Part shown: piece by piece, positions 1-14,312 of the stretch
How positions within the stretch are numbered: position 1 is the first letter of the stretch
Layout: each line of letters opens with the position of its first letter
Source: AP-15 sp963772965
GTDB lineage: Bacteria > Pseudomonadota > Alphaproteobacteria > ATCC43930 > CGMCC-115725
Assembly: GCA_963772965.1 (NCBI GenBank)
Contig: CAVYZU010000002.1
Coordinates: forward strand, 744,001 to 808,000
Length of the DNA stretch: 64,000 bases
Reading direction: 5' to 3'
Position numbers and translations under genes: made by a program
Notes under the pieces: generated by a model
The model's input: the letters and a program-made list of their open reading frames with translations, nothing else
Told to the model about the DNA's origin: nothing
Databases searched by the model: none

Positions 1-549
1 GCCGCCGCCCACCGCGACCAGAAGCGTATCGAGATCCGCAACCTGCTGCTCGAACTCCAGGCCGATGGTGCCCTGGCCGAGCAAAGTTTCCCGCTGGTCA
101 AAGGCGTGGATTGCGAGCGCGCCCGATTGCGCCACGCATGCTTCGCTCGCGGCGAGCGCATCGTCATATCGATCGCCGCCAACGACGAGTTCGGCGCCGT
201 ATTCGCGGATGCGCCGGATCTTTGCCGGTGAGGAAATGCTTGGAACAAAGATCTTGGCCGGGATACCGAGCTGCAAAGCGGCGTAGGCGACCGCCGCCCC
301 GTGATTGCCGCCGGAGGCGGCGGCGACACCGGCTTTAGGGATGTCGCGCATCAACAAATTGGCGAACGCGCCGCGGGTCTTGAACGAGCCGGAGTGCTGC
401 ATCAGTTCGAGCTTGCAGCTCAGGCGGCAGGCCTCCAGCCCGAAATCGCCGCCGTCGACCTCGATCACCGGCGTGCGGCGGATATGGGGTCTGATCCGGT
501 TGTGGGTGGCGGCAATCGCTTCCCGGTCGATCGCATCTGCATTGTTCAT
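1..549 (-). CDS. PLP-dependent threonine/serine dehydratase-like enzyme (3' end outside window)
   Basis: Starts at ATG 549 on the minus strand and runs off the left edge, so 183 codons are visible. The reading contains the fold-type II PLP lysine motif (SGSFKTRGA, about residue 50), followed by a phosphate/substrate loop ASGGNHG and, at the window edge, the glycine-rich AVGGGG loop that binds the PLP phosphate. These are hallmarks of the threonine dehydratase / serine racemase family, which deaminates hydroxy-amino acids to 2-oxo acids in the cytosol. The short N-terminus and lack of a visible regulatory domain fit catabolic dehydratases, but the C-terminus is not seen. It lies downstream of a monooxygenase and an amino-acid importer on the same strand, suggesting amino-acid catabolism. 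Family call is secure, substrate is not. Confidence 0.85.
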   Translation of the reverse strand, partial: MNNADAIDREAIAATHNRIRPHIRRTPVIEVDGGDFGLEACRLSCKLELMQHSGSFKTRGAFANLLMRDIPKAGVAAASGGNHGAAVAYAALQLGIPAKIFVPSISSPAKIRRIREYGAELVVGGDRYDDALAASEACVAQSGALAIHAFDQRETLLGQGTIGLEFEQQVADLDTLLVAVGGG

Positions 550-700
550 CTCAGCAATCCCGTTTCGCGCAAGCTCCGCCGTTCACGGCGACATTGCTGG
601 TGATCACGGGGGATCACCAGAGCCTTTGGGAGCCGACATTGGTGTGGCGGGCGCCGCCTGCACCCCGATTGGGCTCGCAGATCGCCGGCACCGGCTGCCG

Positions 701-2047
701 CTACTGCTCGTCGTCGAACAAATTCTCGCGCAGTACAGACCCTTTGTACTCGCGCCGGAATCGGCCGCGGCGTTGCAATTCGGGCACCAGCAACTCGACG
801 ATCGCCGCCAGATCGCCCGGCATCGATACGACATGGCCCAGCATAAAGCCGCCGCGGCTACCGGTCGCTTCAAAAACTTCTTCGAGATGATCGGCCACTT
901 GAGAGGCAGTCCCGGCGACCGTGCGCGCGTAGCTGGTCGCGAATTGCCGCCCGTATTCGAAAAATTCGGCGCGCGTGATCTCGCTGTCAGCCCCGAGTTT
1001 GGTCACCAACTCGCGCACAAAGCCGCCGGGTGAGGCCTGACTGGCGATGATCTCGCGATGCAACGCACCCAGCGTGAAACGCTGCGGCAGGGTCGAAAAG
1101 TCGTATCCCGCATTGTGCGAGAGATAAACCCCGACGCCCTCTTCCGGGATCGTCGACAACAGCAGTTCGCGCCGCGCTACCGCCTCGCGCTCGGTCTCGG
1201 CCACGACGACCGGCTGCTGCCACATGATCCCCATCGTCTGCAGATCGCGGCCGAGTGCCGCGACCGCGGCGTCGAGCGCCATGCGCTGAGCGATCTGCAA
1301 TTGCAGCGGCATATCGGCGCCGAAGGCCATGTCGGCGACGTAGGCGCAAGCGCGGATGCCGCGCGGCGAGTTCCCCGCCTGCAACAACACAGGACGGCCC
1401 TGCGGCGACGGCGGGGTGTTGAGCGGCCCGCGGACCTTGAAGAACCTCCCGCAATGGTCGACATCGTGCACCTTCACGGGCTGGCCGACGATGCCGCTCT
1501 CGCGGTCCCACACCATGGCGTCCGGCTCGACCGAACCCCATAGGGCGCGGCAGACATCAATGAACTCCTCCATGCGATCGTAGCGCTCATCGTGATCGAC
1601 GATGTCGTCGTAGCCGTAATTCGCGTAGTCCGAGCGACGGGTCGAGGTAATGACATTGAAGGCGATGCGGCCCGAGGTCACGTGGTCGAGCGAGTTGAAA
1701 AGCCGCGCCAAGTAGTAAGGGTGCATGAATGTGGTCGAATAGGTGATGCCGAACCCGAGCCGACGGGTGGCGCGCGCCATCGCGACGCAGAGCGGCGCCA
1801 GATCCTGGCGCGGCCAGGAAACGCCCCAGCGCACTGCCGCATCGCGGCTGCCGGCCCAGGTGCTTGGCACGCCGGTGCCGTCGCCGGAGAACAGCATGTC
1901 CAAGCGGCCGCGCTCGGCAATCCGCGCGATCTCCTCGAATGCTTCGACGCCGGGGTAGGTGTGTGCAGGCCAGGCGCCCGGCATTCGCCAGCGCCCTTCC
2001 ATGTGAATGTATGACAAGTCGAAGGCGAGATGCATGCGCTTTGGCAT
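701..2047 (-). CDS. LLM-class FMN-dependent monooxygenase (NtaA/SnaA/DszA type)
   Basis: 448 residues, the usual length of this family. The N-terminus (LAFDLSYIHMEGRWRMPGAW), the IARIAERGRLDMLF segment, the GITYSTTFMHPYYLARLFNSLDHVTSGRIAFNVITS core and the late GGFMLG motif match bacterial-luciferase-like monooxygenases that use FMNH2 supplied by a separate reductase. Members attack nitrilotriacetate, dibenzothiophene sulfone, pristinamycin precursors or alkyl sulfides, and the substrate here cannot be read from sequence. It is the gene after the ABC importer genes on the same strand (47 bp from the ATPase stop), so co-transcription with uptake of an amino-acid-like or organosulfur compound is likely. 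A second intact paralogue lies at 4787-6139 and a broken one at 6291-7613. No flavin reductase is visible nearby. Confidence 0.88.
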   Translation of the reverse strand: MPKRMHLAFDLSYIHMEGRWRMPGAWPAHTYPGVEAFEEIARIAERGRLDMLFSGDGTGVPSTWAGSRDAAVRWGVSWPRQDLAPLCVAMARATRRLGFGITYSTTFMHPYYLARLFNSLDHVTSGRIAFNVITSTRRSDYANYGYDDIVDHDERYDRMEEFIDVCRALWGSVEPDAMVWDRESGIVGQPVKVHDVDHCGRFFKVRGPLNTPPSPQGRPVLLQAGNSPRGIRACAYVADMAFGADMPLQLQIAQRMALDAAVAALGRDLQTMGIMWQQPVVVAETEREAVARRELLLSTIPEEGVGVYLSHNAGYDFSTLPQRFTLGALHREIIASQASPGGFVRELVTKLGADSEITRAEFFEYGRQFATSYARTVAGTASQVADHLEEVFEATGSRGGFMLGHVVSMPGDLAAIVELLVPELQRRGRFRREYKGSVLRENLFDDEQ

Positions 2048-2094
2048 CGAACGACAGGTCCAGGACTAGGTTCTGAAAGCCCCAACGGCGGCGA

Positions 2095-2835
2095 TCATGG
2101 CCGGATCCGTCCGAGAAATCGGGCCACGCGGTCGGGCGGCGTTTCCGAAAAGAACGCCTCGGCCGCACCGCTATGCGCGATCTTGCCGCCGTCGAGAAAG
2201 ATCACCCGGTCGGCAGCGCGTCGCGCAAAGCTCATTTCGTGGGTGACGACGATGCTGGTCATGCCCTCGTCGGCAAGCTCCTGCATGACGTCGAGCACCT
2301 CGCCGACCGTTTCCGGGTCGAGGGCGCTCGTCGGCTCGTCATAGAGCATCAGAGCCGGCTGCATTGCGAGCGCGCGGGCGATCGCCACGCGCTGCTGCTG
2401 CCCACCGGACAGCTCGTCGGGATACATCTCGGCCTTGTCCGGCAGGTGCACCTTGCGCAGCAGGTGACGCGCCAATTCGCGCGCCTGCGCTGCCTCTTGC
2501 TTCAGGACCTTGATCCGGGCGAGCGCGATGTTGTCCTCGGCGGAGAGGTGCTGAAATAATTCGAAGCTCTGGAAAACCATACCGATGCGGCGGCGAACGG
2601 CGACTGCTTCACCGCGACGCAGATGGGCGATTTCGTGACCCTGAAACAGAATGCTACCCGAGGAAATCGGCTCCAACAGATTAAGGCATTTGAGCAGCGT
2701 CGACTTGCCCGAGCCGGAAGGTCCGATCACGACCAGGCATTCACCCTCGTGAACCTTGAGGTCCACGCCCCTCAGCACATCGTCGTCACCGTAGCTCTTC
2801 CAGATTGCGATCCCTTCAAGCAGCGGCTGCGTCAC
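2095..2835 (-). CDS. Polar amino-acid ABC transporter ATP-binding protein
   Basis: 246 residues, starting at GTG 2835, which overlaps the permease stop codon (GTGA), a translational-coupling arrangement that decides the start over the longer upstream open frame. Walker A GPSGSGKST (about residue 36), Q-loop in MVFQSFELF, signature LSGGQQQRVAIARALA, Walker B LMLYDEPTSALDPE and the switch histidine in VTHEM are all intact. This is the HisP/GlnQ class ATPase, which powers import of polar amino acids with a HisM/GlnP-type permease dimer at the inner membrane. It sits between the permease and a flavin monooxygenase. Substrate specificity resides in the binding protein at 3594-4397 and is not deducible. 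Confidence 0.93.
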   Translation of the reverse strand: MTQPLLEGIAIWKSYGDDDVLRGVDLKVHEGECLVVIGPSGSGKSTLLKCLNLLEPISSGSILFQGHEIAHLRRGEAVAVRRRIGMVFQSFELFQHLSAEDNIALARIKVLKQEAAQARELARHLLRKVHLPDKAEMYPDELSGGQQQRVAIARALAMQPALMLYDEPTSALDPETVGEVLDVMQELADEGMTSIVVTHEMSFARRAADRVIFLDGGKIAHSGAAEAFFSETPPDRVARFLGRIRP

Positions 2836-3560
2836 CGCACCATCCCGAAATTGGCTGCGGATAACAGCCTGAACGCCGATGCTTTGAGGGTCCTGCCGCG
2901 CCGCCTCTGACAAGCGCGCTCGATAAAGCCCTGGATCACCATCAATACCGTCGTCATTCCGAGGTAATAGATGCCGGCCACGGTCAGCGTCTCGAGAAAG
3001 CGGAAGTTCATCGACGCTGTCTGATCGGCCACCAGCAGCAATTCCTGGACGCCAATGACCGAGATCAGCGCCGACAATTTCAGCATCCCATTGAATTGGT
3101 TGCCGATCGGCGGGATCACGATGCGCAGCGCCTGCGGCAGCACGATCCACATCATGATTTGCCGCTCTTCGAGCCCGAGGGCGCGCGCCGCAGTGCGTTG
3201 CCCGGGTCCGACCGCGCGGATGCCGGAGCGCATGATCTCGGTCATGTAAGCGCCCTCATTGAGGCCGAGGGCGAGCACCGCGCAGGCCTCGGCCGGCAGC
3301 ACGATGTGGAACAGCGGCAGCACGTTAAAGGCGAAGACCAGCTGAAGCAGAACCGGCGTTCCCCGGAACAGCCACAGGTAACCCATGATGGCGCCGCGCA
3401 CGATACGCGACGGGAGCTCCTGTCCAGCCGCCAGCAATAGCCCAATCAGCATGCCCGCCAGCAGCGAGGCGAGGCTGATCCACACGGTCACCAGTGCCGC
3501 GTGCGCAAAATTGAAGCTGAACAAGTAATCCAGCATCAAATGCGGCGAGAAAATCGACAT
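2832..3560 (-). CDS. Polar amino-acid ABC transporter permease (HisM/GlnP family)
   Basis: 242 residues with about five hydrophobic segments, the first around residues 20-45 (LVTVWISLASLLAGMLIGLL). The RGTPVLLQL motif and the cytoplasmic EAA-type loop (EGAYMTEIMRSGIRAVGPGQ...LGLEERQIMMWIVLPQAL) are diagnostic of the His/Glu/Gln/Arg/opine permease family. The single permease probably forms a homodimer because no second permease is present. The gene precedes the ATPase with a 4-bp overlap and follows the binding protein by 33 bp, forming a complete importer. An RBS-like GGGAG lies about 10 bases before the ATG on the minus strand. Confidence 0.92.
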   Translation of the reverse strand: MSIFSPHLMLDYLFSFNFAHAALVTVWISLASLLAGMLIGLLLAAGQELPSRIVRGAIMGYLWLFRGTPVLLQLVFAFNVLPLFHIVLPAEACAVLALGLNEGAYMTEIMRSGIRAVGPGQRTAARALGLEERQIMMWIVLPQALRIVIPPIGNQFNGMLKLSALISVIGVQELLLVADQTASMNFRFLETLTVAGIYYLGMTTVLMVIQGFIERACQRRRGRTLKASAFRLLSAANFGMVR

Positions 3561-3593
3561 GCTTGAGGGCTCCCGTCGCAGTTAGATTTGCGG

Positions 3594-4397
3594 TCAAAAC
3601 AACGAGGCGCTGGCCGGCAATTGGTATTTCTTGATCAAACCGGCATAGGTCCCGTCGGCGACGATCGCCTTGAAGGCGGCATCGACGGCGTCTTTGAGCG
3701 GCGTCTTGCCCTTGGCAAAGCCGATGCCGAGCAGCGTGTTGTTGTCAAAGGTGTCGCCCGCGGTCTCGAATACGTCTGGCGATTGCTTGACCAACGCGAG
3801 GACGGTCGGCACCGACGCGACGAGCGCATCGGCGCGGCCCTCGCGCAACGCCAGCACGCTGACTGCGGTCGTCGGCAGGGTGACGATGGTCAGGGCGGGC
3901 TTTCCATCCTTCAGGCAATCCGCCGCAAGCTTTTGTGCTTGTTTCTCGTAAACCGTGCCCACTGCCGCGGCCAGGCGATGTCCGCAAAGCTGCGGCAGCG
4001 CCGTCAGGTGCGAGGGATTCCCCTTGGCGACAAGCAGCTGATCGCCAACTCGCAGATAGGGAATAAAATCGACGACCTGGCTGCGCTCCGGATTAATGTA
4101 CATGCCGCTGACGATCGTATCGATACGCCCGCCGAGCAGCGCCGGAATGAGGCCCTTGAAATCAATCAGGCTGGGTGAGGATTGAAGATGCATCTTCGCG
4201 GTGATCGCCGCGACCATGTCGATGTCGAAGCCAACCGGGTTGCCGCCCTGCAAGGTTTCGAAGGGGGGAAATGTCCCGGACGTGCCCCAAATCAGCTTGC
4301 CGCTGTCGATCAGGGGAAGTGATTCTGCCCGGCAGGCTGGCGCCCACTGAAACAGGGTTGCGAACGCCATCAGCAGTGTCAAAGCGCGAAGCGGCAT
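3594..4397 (-). CDS. Amino-acid ABC transporter periplasmic binding protein (SBP_bac_3)
   Basis: 267 residues from ATG 4397, chosen because GGGAGAG lies 5-10 bases upstream and the protein then begins directly with a Sec signal peptide (MPLRALTLLMAFATLFQ, cleavage probably after CRAES). An in-frame ATG at 4439 would add 14 residues before the signal. The mature domain shows the family pattern: LIWGTSGTFPPFE near its start, GFDIDMVAAI, a FKGLIPALLGGRIDTIVSGM segment and a GIGFAKG stretch near the C-terminus. This is a family 3 solute-binding protein delivering polar amino acids to the permease encoded just downstream. It is the promoter-proximal gene of the minus-strand cluster running toward position 1. 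Confidence 0.9.
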   Translation of the reverse strand: MPLRALTLLMAFATLFQWAPACRAESLPLIDSGKLIWGTSGTFPPFETLQGGNPVGFDIDMVAAITAKMHLQSSPSLIDFKGLIPALLGGRIDTIVSGMYINPERSQVVDFIPYLRVGDQLLVAKGNPSHLTALPQLCGHRLAAAVGTVYEKQAQKLAADCLKDGKPALTIVTLPTTAVSVLALREGRADALVASVPTVLALVKQSPDVFETAGDTFDNNTLLGIGFAKGKTPLKDAVDAAFKAIVADGTYAGLIKKYQLPASASLF

Positions 4398-4786
4398 GCT
4401 GCTCTCCCGGCTAACAGGGAAAGAGCAGGCAAACTGCATGCCACAAGCTGGCGGCGCGACGAGATGCCCCCGCCGTCGTCGATGATGTGCTGGTCCCTTA
4501 AGGATGACGTCTTCTTTTACTGCTCCGCCAGTCCCGCTCTATCCCGTCGAGTTCATGTCTGCGCAAACCTGCCTGTCATGATGCATATCGCCCGCGGATT
4601 GGGCGGCGGCCAGATCTGCGTCACCCCGAGCTCGGCGGCTTTTGCCGGCGGCGGATCGTGCCAGTGGCGTGCGCCGCGCCGCGGGGCTGTCCGATCGTGT
4701 CGCGGGCTGCTAGGCGTTTGCTGGCCCCCGGCTTGCACGGCTGGGGTCTTGCACGGCCAGGGACCACCCTGAAGGAGGCGGATGCG
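4398..4786. promoter_or_regulatory. Divergent intergenic region between importer operon and monooxygenase
   Basis: A 389-bp gap separates the minus-strand binding protein from the plus-strand monooxygenase, so promoters for both must lie here. A strong Shine-Dalgarno AAGGAGG occupies 4772-4778, eight bases before ATG 4787, and settles that start. No convincing sigma-70 boxes, operator palindrome or riboswitch fold was recognised by eye, and no gene is supported in the gap. Confidence 0.5.
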
Positions 4787-6139
4787 ATGAACCAGAACCG
4801 TCGCGGCGAGAAGATGAAGCTCGGCGCATTCTTTCACCCGACCGGCAATCATGTCGCCGCCTGGCTGCATCCCGACGCGCAGATCGACCCCGGCACCAAC
4901 TTTCGGCATTACGCGGAGATCACGCGCACCGCCGAGCGCGGCAAGTTCGATCTGATGTTTGTCGCTGACGCGGTCGCGGTGCGCGACGGCAGCCTCGAAG
5001 CGCTCAGCCGCTGGCCGCAATACATGGCCTTTTTCGATCCGCTGACCTTGTTGCCGGCGCTCGCCGCGGTGACGAGCCATATCGGTCTCTGCGCCACCGC
5101 CACGACCAGCTACAACGAGCCCTATCACATCGCCCGCAAATTCGCCTCGCTCGACCTGATCAGCGACGGCCGTGCCGGCTGGAACGTTGTCACCTCATCC
5201 AACCTGTCGGAAGCCTACAATTTCGGCCGCGAGATGCATTACGAGCACGGCGAACGCTACGACCGGGCCGCCGAGTTCGTCGAGATCGTGCAGGGCTTAT
5301 GGGACAGCTGGGAGGACGACGCCTTCATCCGCGACCGTGCGAGCGCGCGCTATTTCGACCCCGCCAAACTGCATGTGCTGAACCACAAGGGGAAGAATTT
5401 CTCGGTGCGCGGGCCGCTCAATGTCGCACGCCCGCCGCAGGGTCATCCGGTGCTGTTCCAGGCCGGCTCCTCCGAGGTCGGCCGCGAACTGGCGGCCCGT
5501 TTCGCCGAAGGCGTGTTTACGCCGCAGCACAGCCTTGAGGGGGCGCAGGATTTCTACCGCGATCTCAAGCGGCGCATGAAGACCTACGGCAGACCGCCGG
5601 AAGCGCTAAAGGTCATGCCGGGGCTGAACGCGATCGTCGGCCGCACGGCGAAAGAGGCCGAAGAGAAGCACCGCTTTCTGCAGTCGAAGATCCACCCGGA
5701 TGTCGGCCTCGAACTGTTGTCCAACCAGCTGGACAACATGGATTTGTCCGAATACGACCTCGACGGCCCGCTACCCGAGATCCCCAATCATGTCGCTGCC
5801 CTCGCCGGTCAGACTTCGATGCGCAACATCGTCCGCTGGTCGAAGGAAGAGGGGCTGACCATCCGCCAGATCTACGAGCGGTTCGCCGGCGCGCGCGGCC
5901 AGCGCACGCTGATCGGCTCGCCCGTCGAGATCGCCGACGATATGGAGAAGTGGTTTCGCGGCTACGGGGTCGACGGGTTCTTGGTGCACCCGGCCTATCT
6001 GCCGGGTGGGCTCGACGATTTTGTCGAGCTGGTGATACCGGAATTGCAGAACCGCGGTCTGTTTCGCAGCGAATACGAGGGTGCGACCCTGCGTGAGAAC
6101 CTGGGGCTCGCGCGACCGCCCAACCGGTACACCACCTAA
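4787..6139 (+). CDS. LLM-class FMN-dependent monooxygenase (NtaA/SnaA/DszA type)
   Basis: 450 residues from ATG 4787, preceded by AAGGAGG at optimal spacing. Family landmarks are the MKLGAFFHPTGNHVAAW start, ITRTAERGKFDLMFVAD, TTSYNEPYHIARKFASLD, DGRAGWNVVTS and the C-terminal VDGFLVHPAYLPGG plus VIPELQNRG. The enzyme is a two-component flavin monooxygenase using reduced FMN. It is closer to the nitrilotriacetate/dibenzothiophene-sulfone branch than the short alkanesulfonate (SsuD) type, judged by length and the N-terminal HPTG motif. It is transcribed divergently from the ABC importer, implying shared regulation. Substrate unknown. Confidence 0.9.
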   Translation: MNQNRRGEKMKLGAFFHPTGNHVAAWLHPDAQIDPGTNFRHYAEITRTAERGKFDLMFVADAVAVRDGSLEALSRWPQYMAFFDPLTLLPALAAVTSHIGLCATATTSYNEPYHIARKFASLDLISDGRAGWNVVTSSNLSEAYNFGREMHYEHGERYDRAAEFVEIVQGLWDSWEDDAFIRDRASARYFDPAKLHVLNHKGKNFSVRGPLNVARPPQGHPVLFQAGSSEVGRELAARFAEGVFTPQHSLEGAQDFYRDLKRRMKTYGRPPEALKVMPGLNAIVGRTAKEAEEKHRFLQSKIHPDVGLELLSNQLDNMDLSEYDLDGPLPEIPNHVAALAGQTSMRNIVRWSKEEGLTIRQIYERFAGARGQRTLIGSPVEIADDMEKWFRGYGVDGFLVHPAYLPGGLDDFVELVIPELQNRGLFRSEYEGATLRENLGLARPPNRYTT

Positions 6140-6290
6140 CGCGCTGAACCTAGTTTGGAAGTTCGTCAATTCGTTTCTGGCCTATCCCATTCGACCATCC
6201 CGACGAAGGCCAGTACCCACGGGCGAAATGGGTCCCGACATTCGCCGGAATGGCGAGGCGGGGGTGATATTGGAACTCTGGTTCAGGACA

Positions 6291-7613
6291 CTAGAATTCG
6301 AGGAGATTGTCGCGGAACTGCGCAAAGCTATAGGCCTTGCGGACGAGGCCGCGATCCTGCAATGCCGGCACCAGCCCGTCCTCGATCTCGGCGAGGGTGC
6401 GGCGGTTGACGTTAGGCAATGAGAACAGGTAGCCGTCGCCGCCGACCTCATCCATGACCTCACCCATGCGCGCCGCGACCGAAGCCGGCGTGCCGACCAA
6501 TTCAATCGACAGGCTCGTCGCGTTGTAATCAGCCATCGTCTCGCGCAATGTGCGGCCGCCGGCGATGCGCTTGAACTGTTCGAGATTGAGCTGGTGCCCG
6601 TTGGTCGTGATCTCGATGTCGCTGATCGGCTTGTCGAGATCGAAGTCCGAGAAATCGACATTAATCAGCTTGCCGAAAAATGCGAGGCGCTGCGCGATCT
6701 GCGCGGCTGCCTGGACGGCGCGGAGCCGCTTGTGCTCCTGCGCCAGCTCCTCGGTTTCGCCGAGGATCGGCGCGATCATGAACAGAACCTTGCAGGAACT
6801 CGGGGTCGCGCCCCTGCGCTTCCATATGCCGGCGCACATCGTCGCGATAGGCCCTCATCCGCCGATCTCCTTGGCATGGGCGACGATCGTATCGGCGTGG
6901 CGCGCGGCGAAGGCGCGACCGCGGGGTGAGCCGCCGGCCTGCGCAATGACCGGCTGACCTTGTGGGCACGGGCCGGAATTGAGCGGGCCGCGGGTTTTGA
7001 ACCAATGCCCGTCGAAATTGACGTGATGCACCTTTGCCGGGTCGATGAAGACGCCACGCTCCCGATCGTCGATGATGGCGTCCGGTTCGCACGAGCCCCA
7101 CAGCGCCCGCACCGCCGCCATGTATTCGTCGGCCATGTCATAGCGCAGATCGTGCTCGGGCAGTCCCAGGAGGCCGAAATTCATCGCCGCGAAATCCGAG
7201 CTGCCGGTCACCGCGTTCCAGCCGATCCGGCCGGACGAAACCTGGTCGAGGGTCGCCACAAGCCGCGCCAACAGGTAGGGGTGATAGGCGTAGGTGCCAA
7301 AGGTCGGGACGATGCCGATGCGGGTGGTCGCCTGCGTCATCAGCGCGGCGATGACGGACGGATCCTGGCGCGGCACCGCGATCGCATTCTCGAGATAAAT
7401 CGCGTTCGACCCGCCATAGCTCTCGCCGATATAAGAAGAATCCTCGATCAGCACGTAATCGAAGCAGGCTCGCTCCAGCGACCGAGCCAGATCGACAAAC
7501 AGCTCGGGCACCATCCAGGTCGAGCCGATATGCCCGGTCCACGCCTCGCTCCACGCCTGAGCGCTCGAGCCTTGTAGAAACCACGCAAGATGAAAGGGTT
7601 TTGGCATCGTCAC
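6291..7613 (-). pseudogene. Frameshifted LLM-class FMN-dependent monooxygenase
   Basis: The first 252 codons (7613 down to TGA at 6855) read as a normal monooxygenase N-terminus, with FHLAWFLQGSSAQAW, DQVSSGRIGWNAVTGSSDFA and GPLNSGPCPQGQPVIAQAGGS. The reading then moves for about 20 codons to another frame (MRAYRDDVRRHMEAQGRDPEF, about 6790-6855) and returns to the original frame for the C-terminal part (LFMIAPILGETEELAQ to FRDNLLEF). Two compensating single-base shifts therefore disrupt an otherwise complete gene of about 440 codons. If they are real the product stops at residue 252 and lacks the C-terminal barrel strands; if they are sequencing errors this is a third intact monooxygenase. 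The gene is convergent with the monooxygenase at 4787. Confidence 0.8.
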
Positions 7614-7954
7614 GCCTCGATCGGGACTGCAGCCGAGAAAGCAGCAAAATATGCGCCAGCTCCGAATTCGGCGTCGGACCGCAGTCTATACCGGCTTCGC
7701 TGCGATCGGCCCGCTCTAAGCGACCAAACCGGTGGCGACATCGTGACCAGCGAAGGGCGTGTCTACACTAATATTCGATCGGATCGGTTACATCAGAATC
7801 ATATTGTTACAAAAATTTACTCTCTATTCGGATTCCGACTGCTGAACTCGCTTAGAAATCCTGGAACTTGGAACAGCCTCGTTCGCCAAATGCAATCCGT
7901 TTGGTGAGTGGGGCGTCAAGTTCCCTATCTACGGGCGAAAATCAGGAGTTGGGC
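7614..7954. promoter_or_regulatory. AT-rich divergent intergenic region before the multi-HAMP kinase
   Basis: This 341-bp gap lies between a minus-strand monooxygenase and the plus-strand kinase. The stretch around 7770-7850 is clearly AT-rich against the background (TTGTTACAAAAATTTAC near 7803), as expected for a promoter. An AGGAG at 7943-7947 lies eight bases before ATG 7955. Exact promoter boxes cannot be assigned with confidence. Confidence 0.35.
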
Positions 7955-14032
<6,078 letters not shown>

Positions 14033-14312
14033 AGCGATCGAGCTGGTCGAGTCAACGCGAGGCTTGGCGATCGTGCTGATGGACATCATGATGCCGGAAA
14101 TGGACGGCTATCAGACGATACAGGTGATCCGCACCGACCCGGCGTTCCGGCGGCTGCCGATAATTGCCTTAACCGCAAAGGCGATGAAGGGCGACCGGGA
14201 AAAATGTCTCGAGGCCGGGGCCTCCGACTATTTGGCCAAGCCGGTCAACACCGAACAGCTGCTCTCGGCGCTGCGAATGTGGCTGCATCGCTAAGCGGGA
14301 AGGAAAGCAGTC

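Noticed and set aside
2836..3150. N-terminal extension of the ATP-binding protein
   Set aside because: The extra codons are an out-of-frame reading of the permease; the GTGA overlap at 2835 gives the normal family start.
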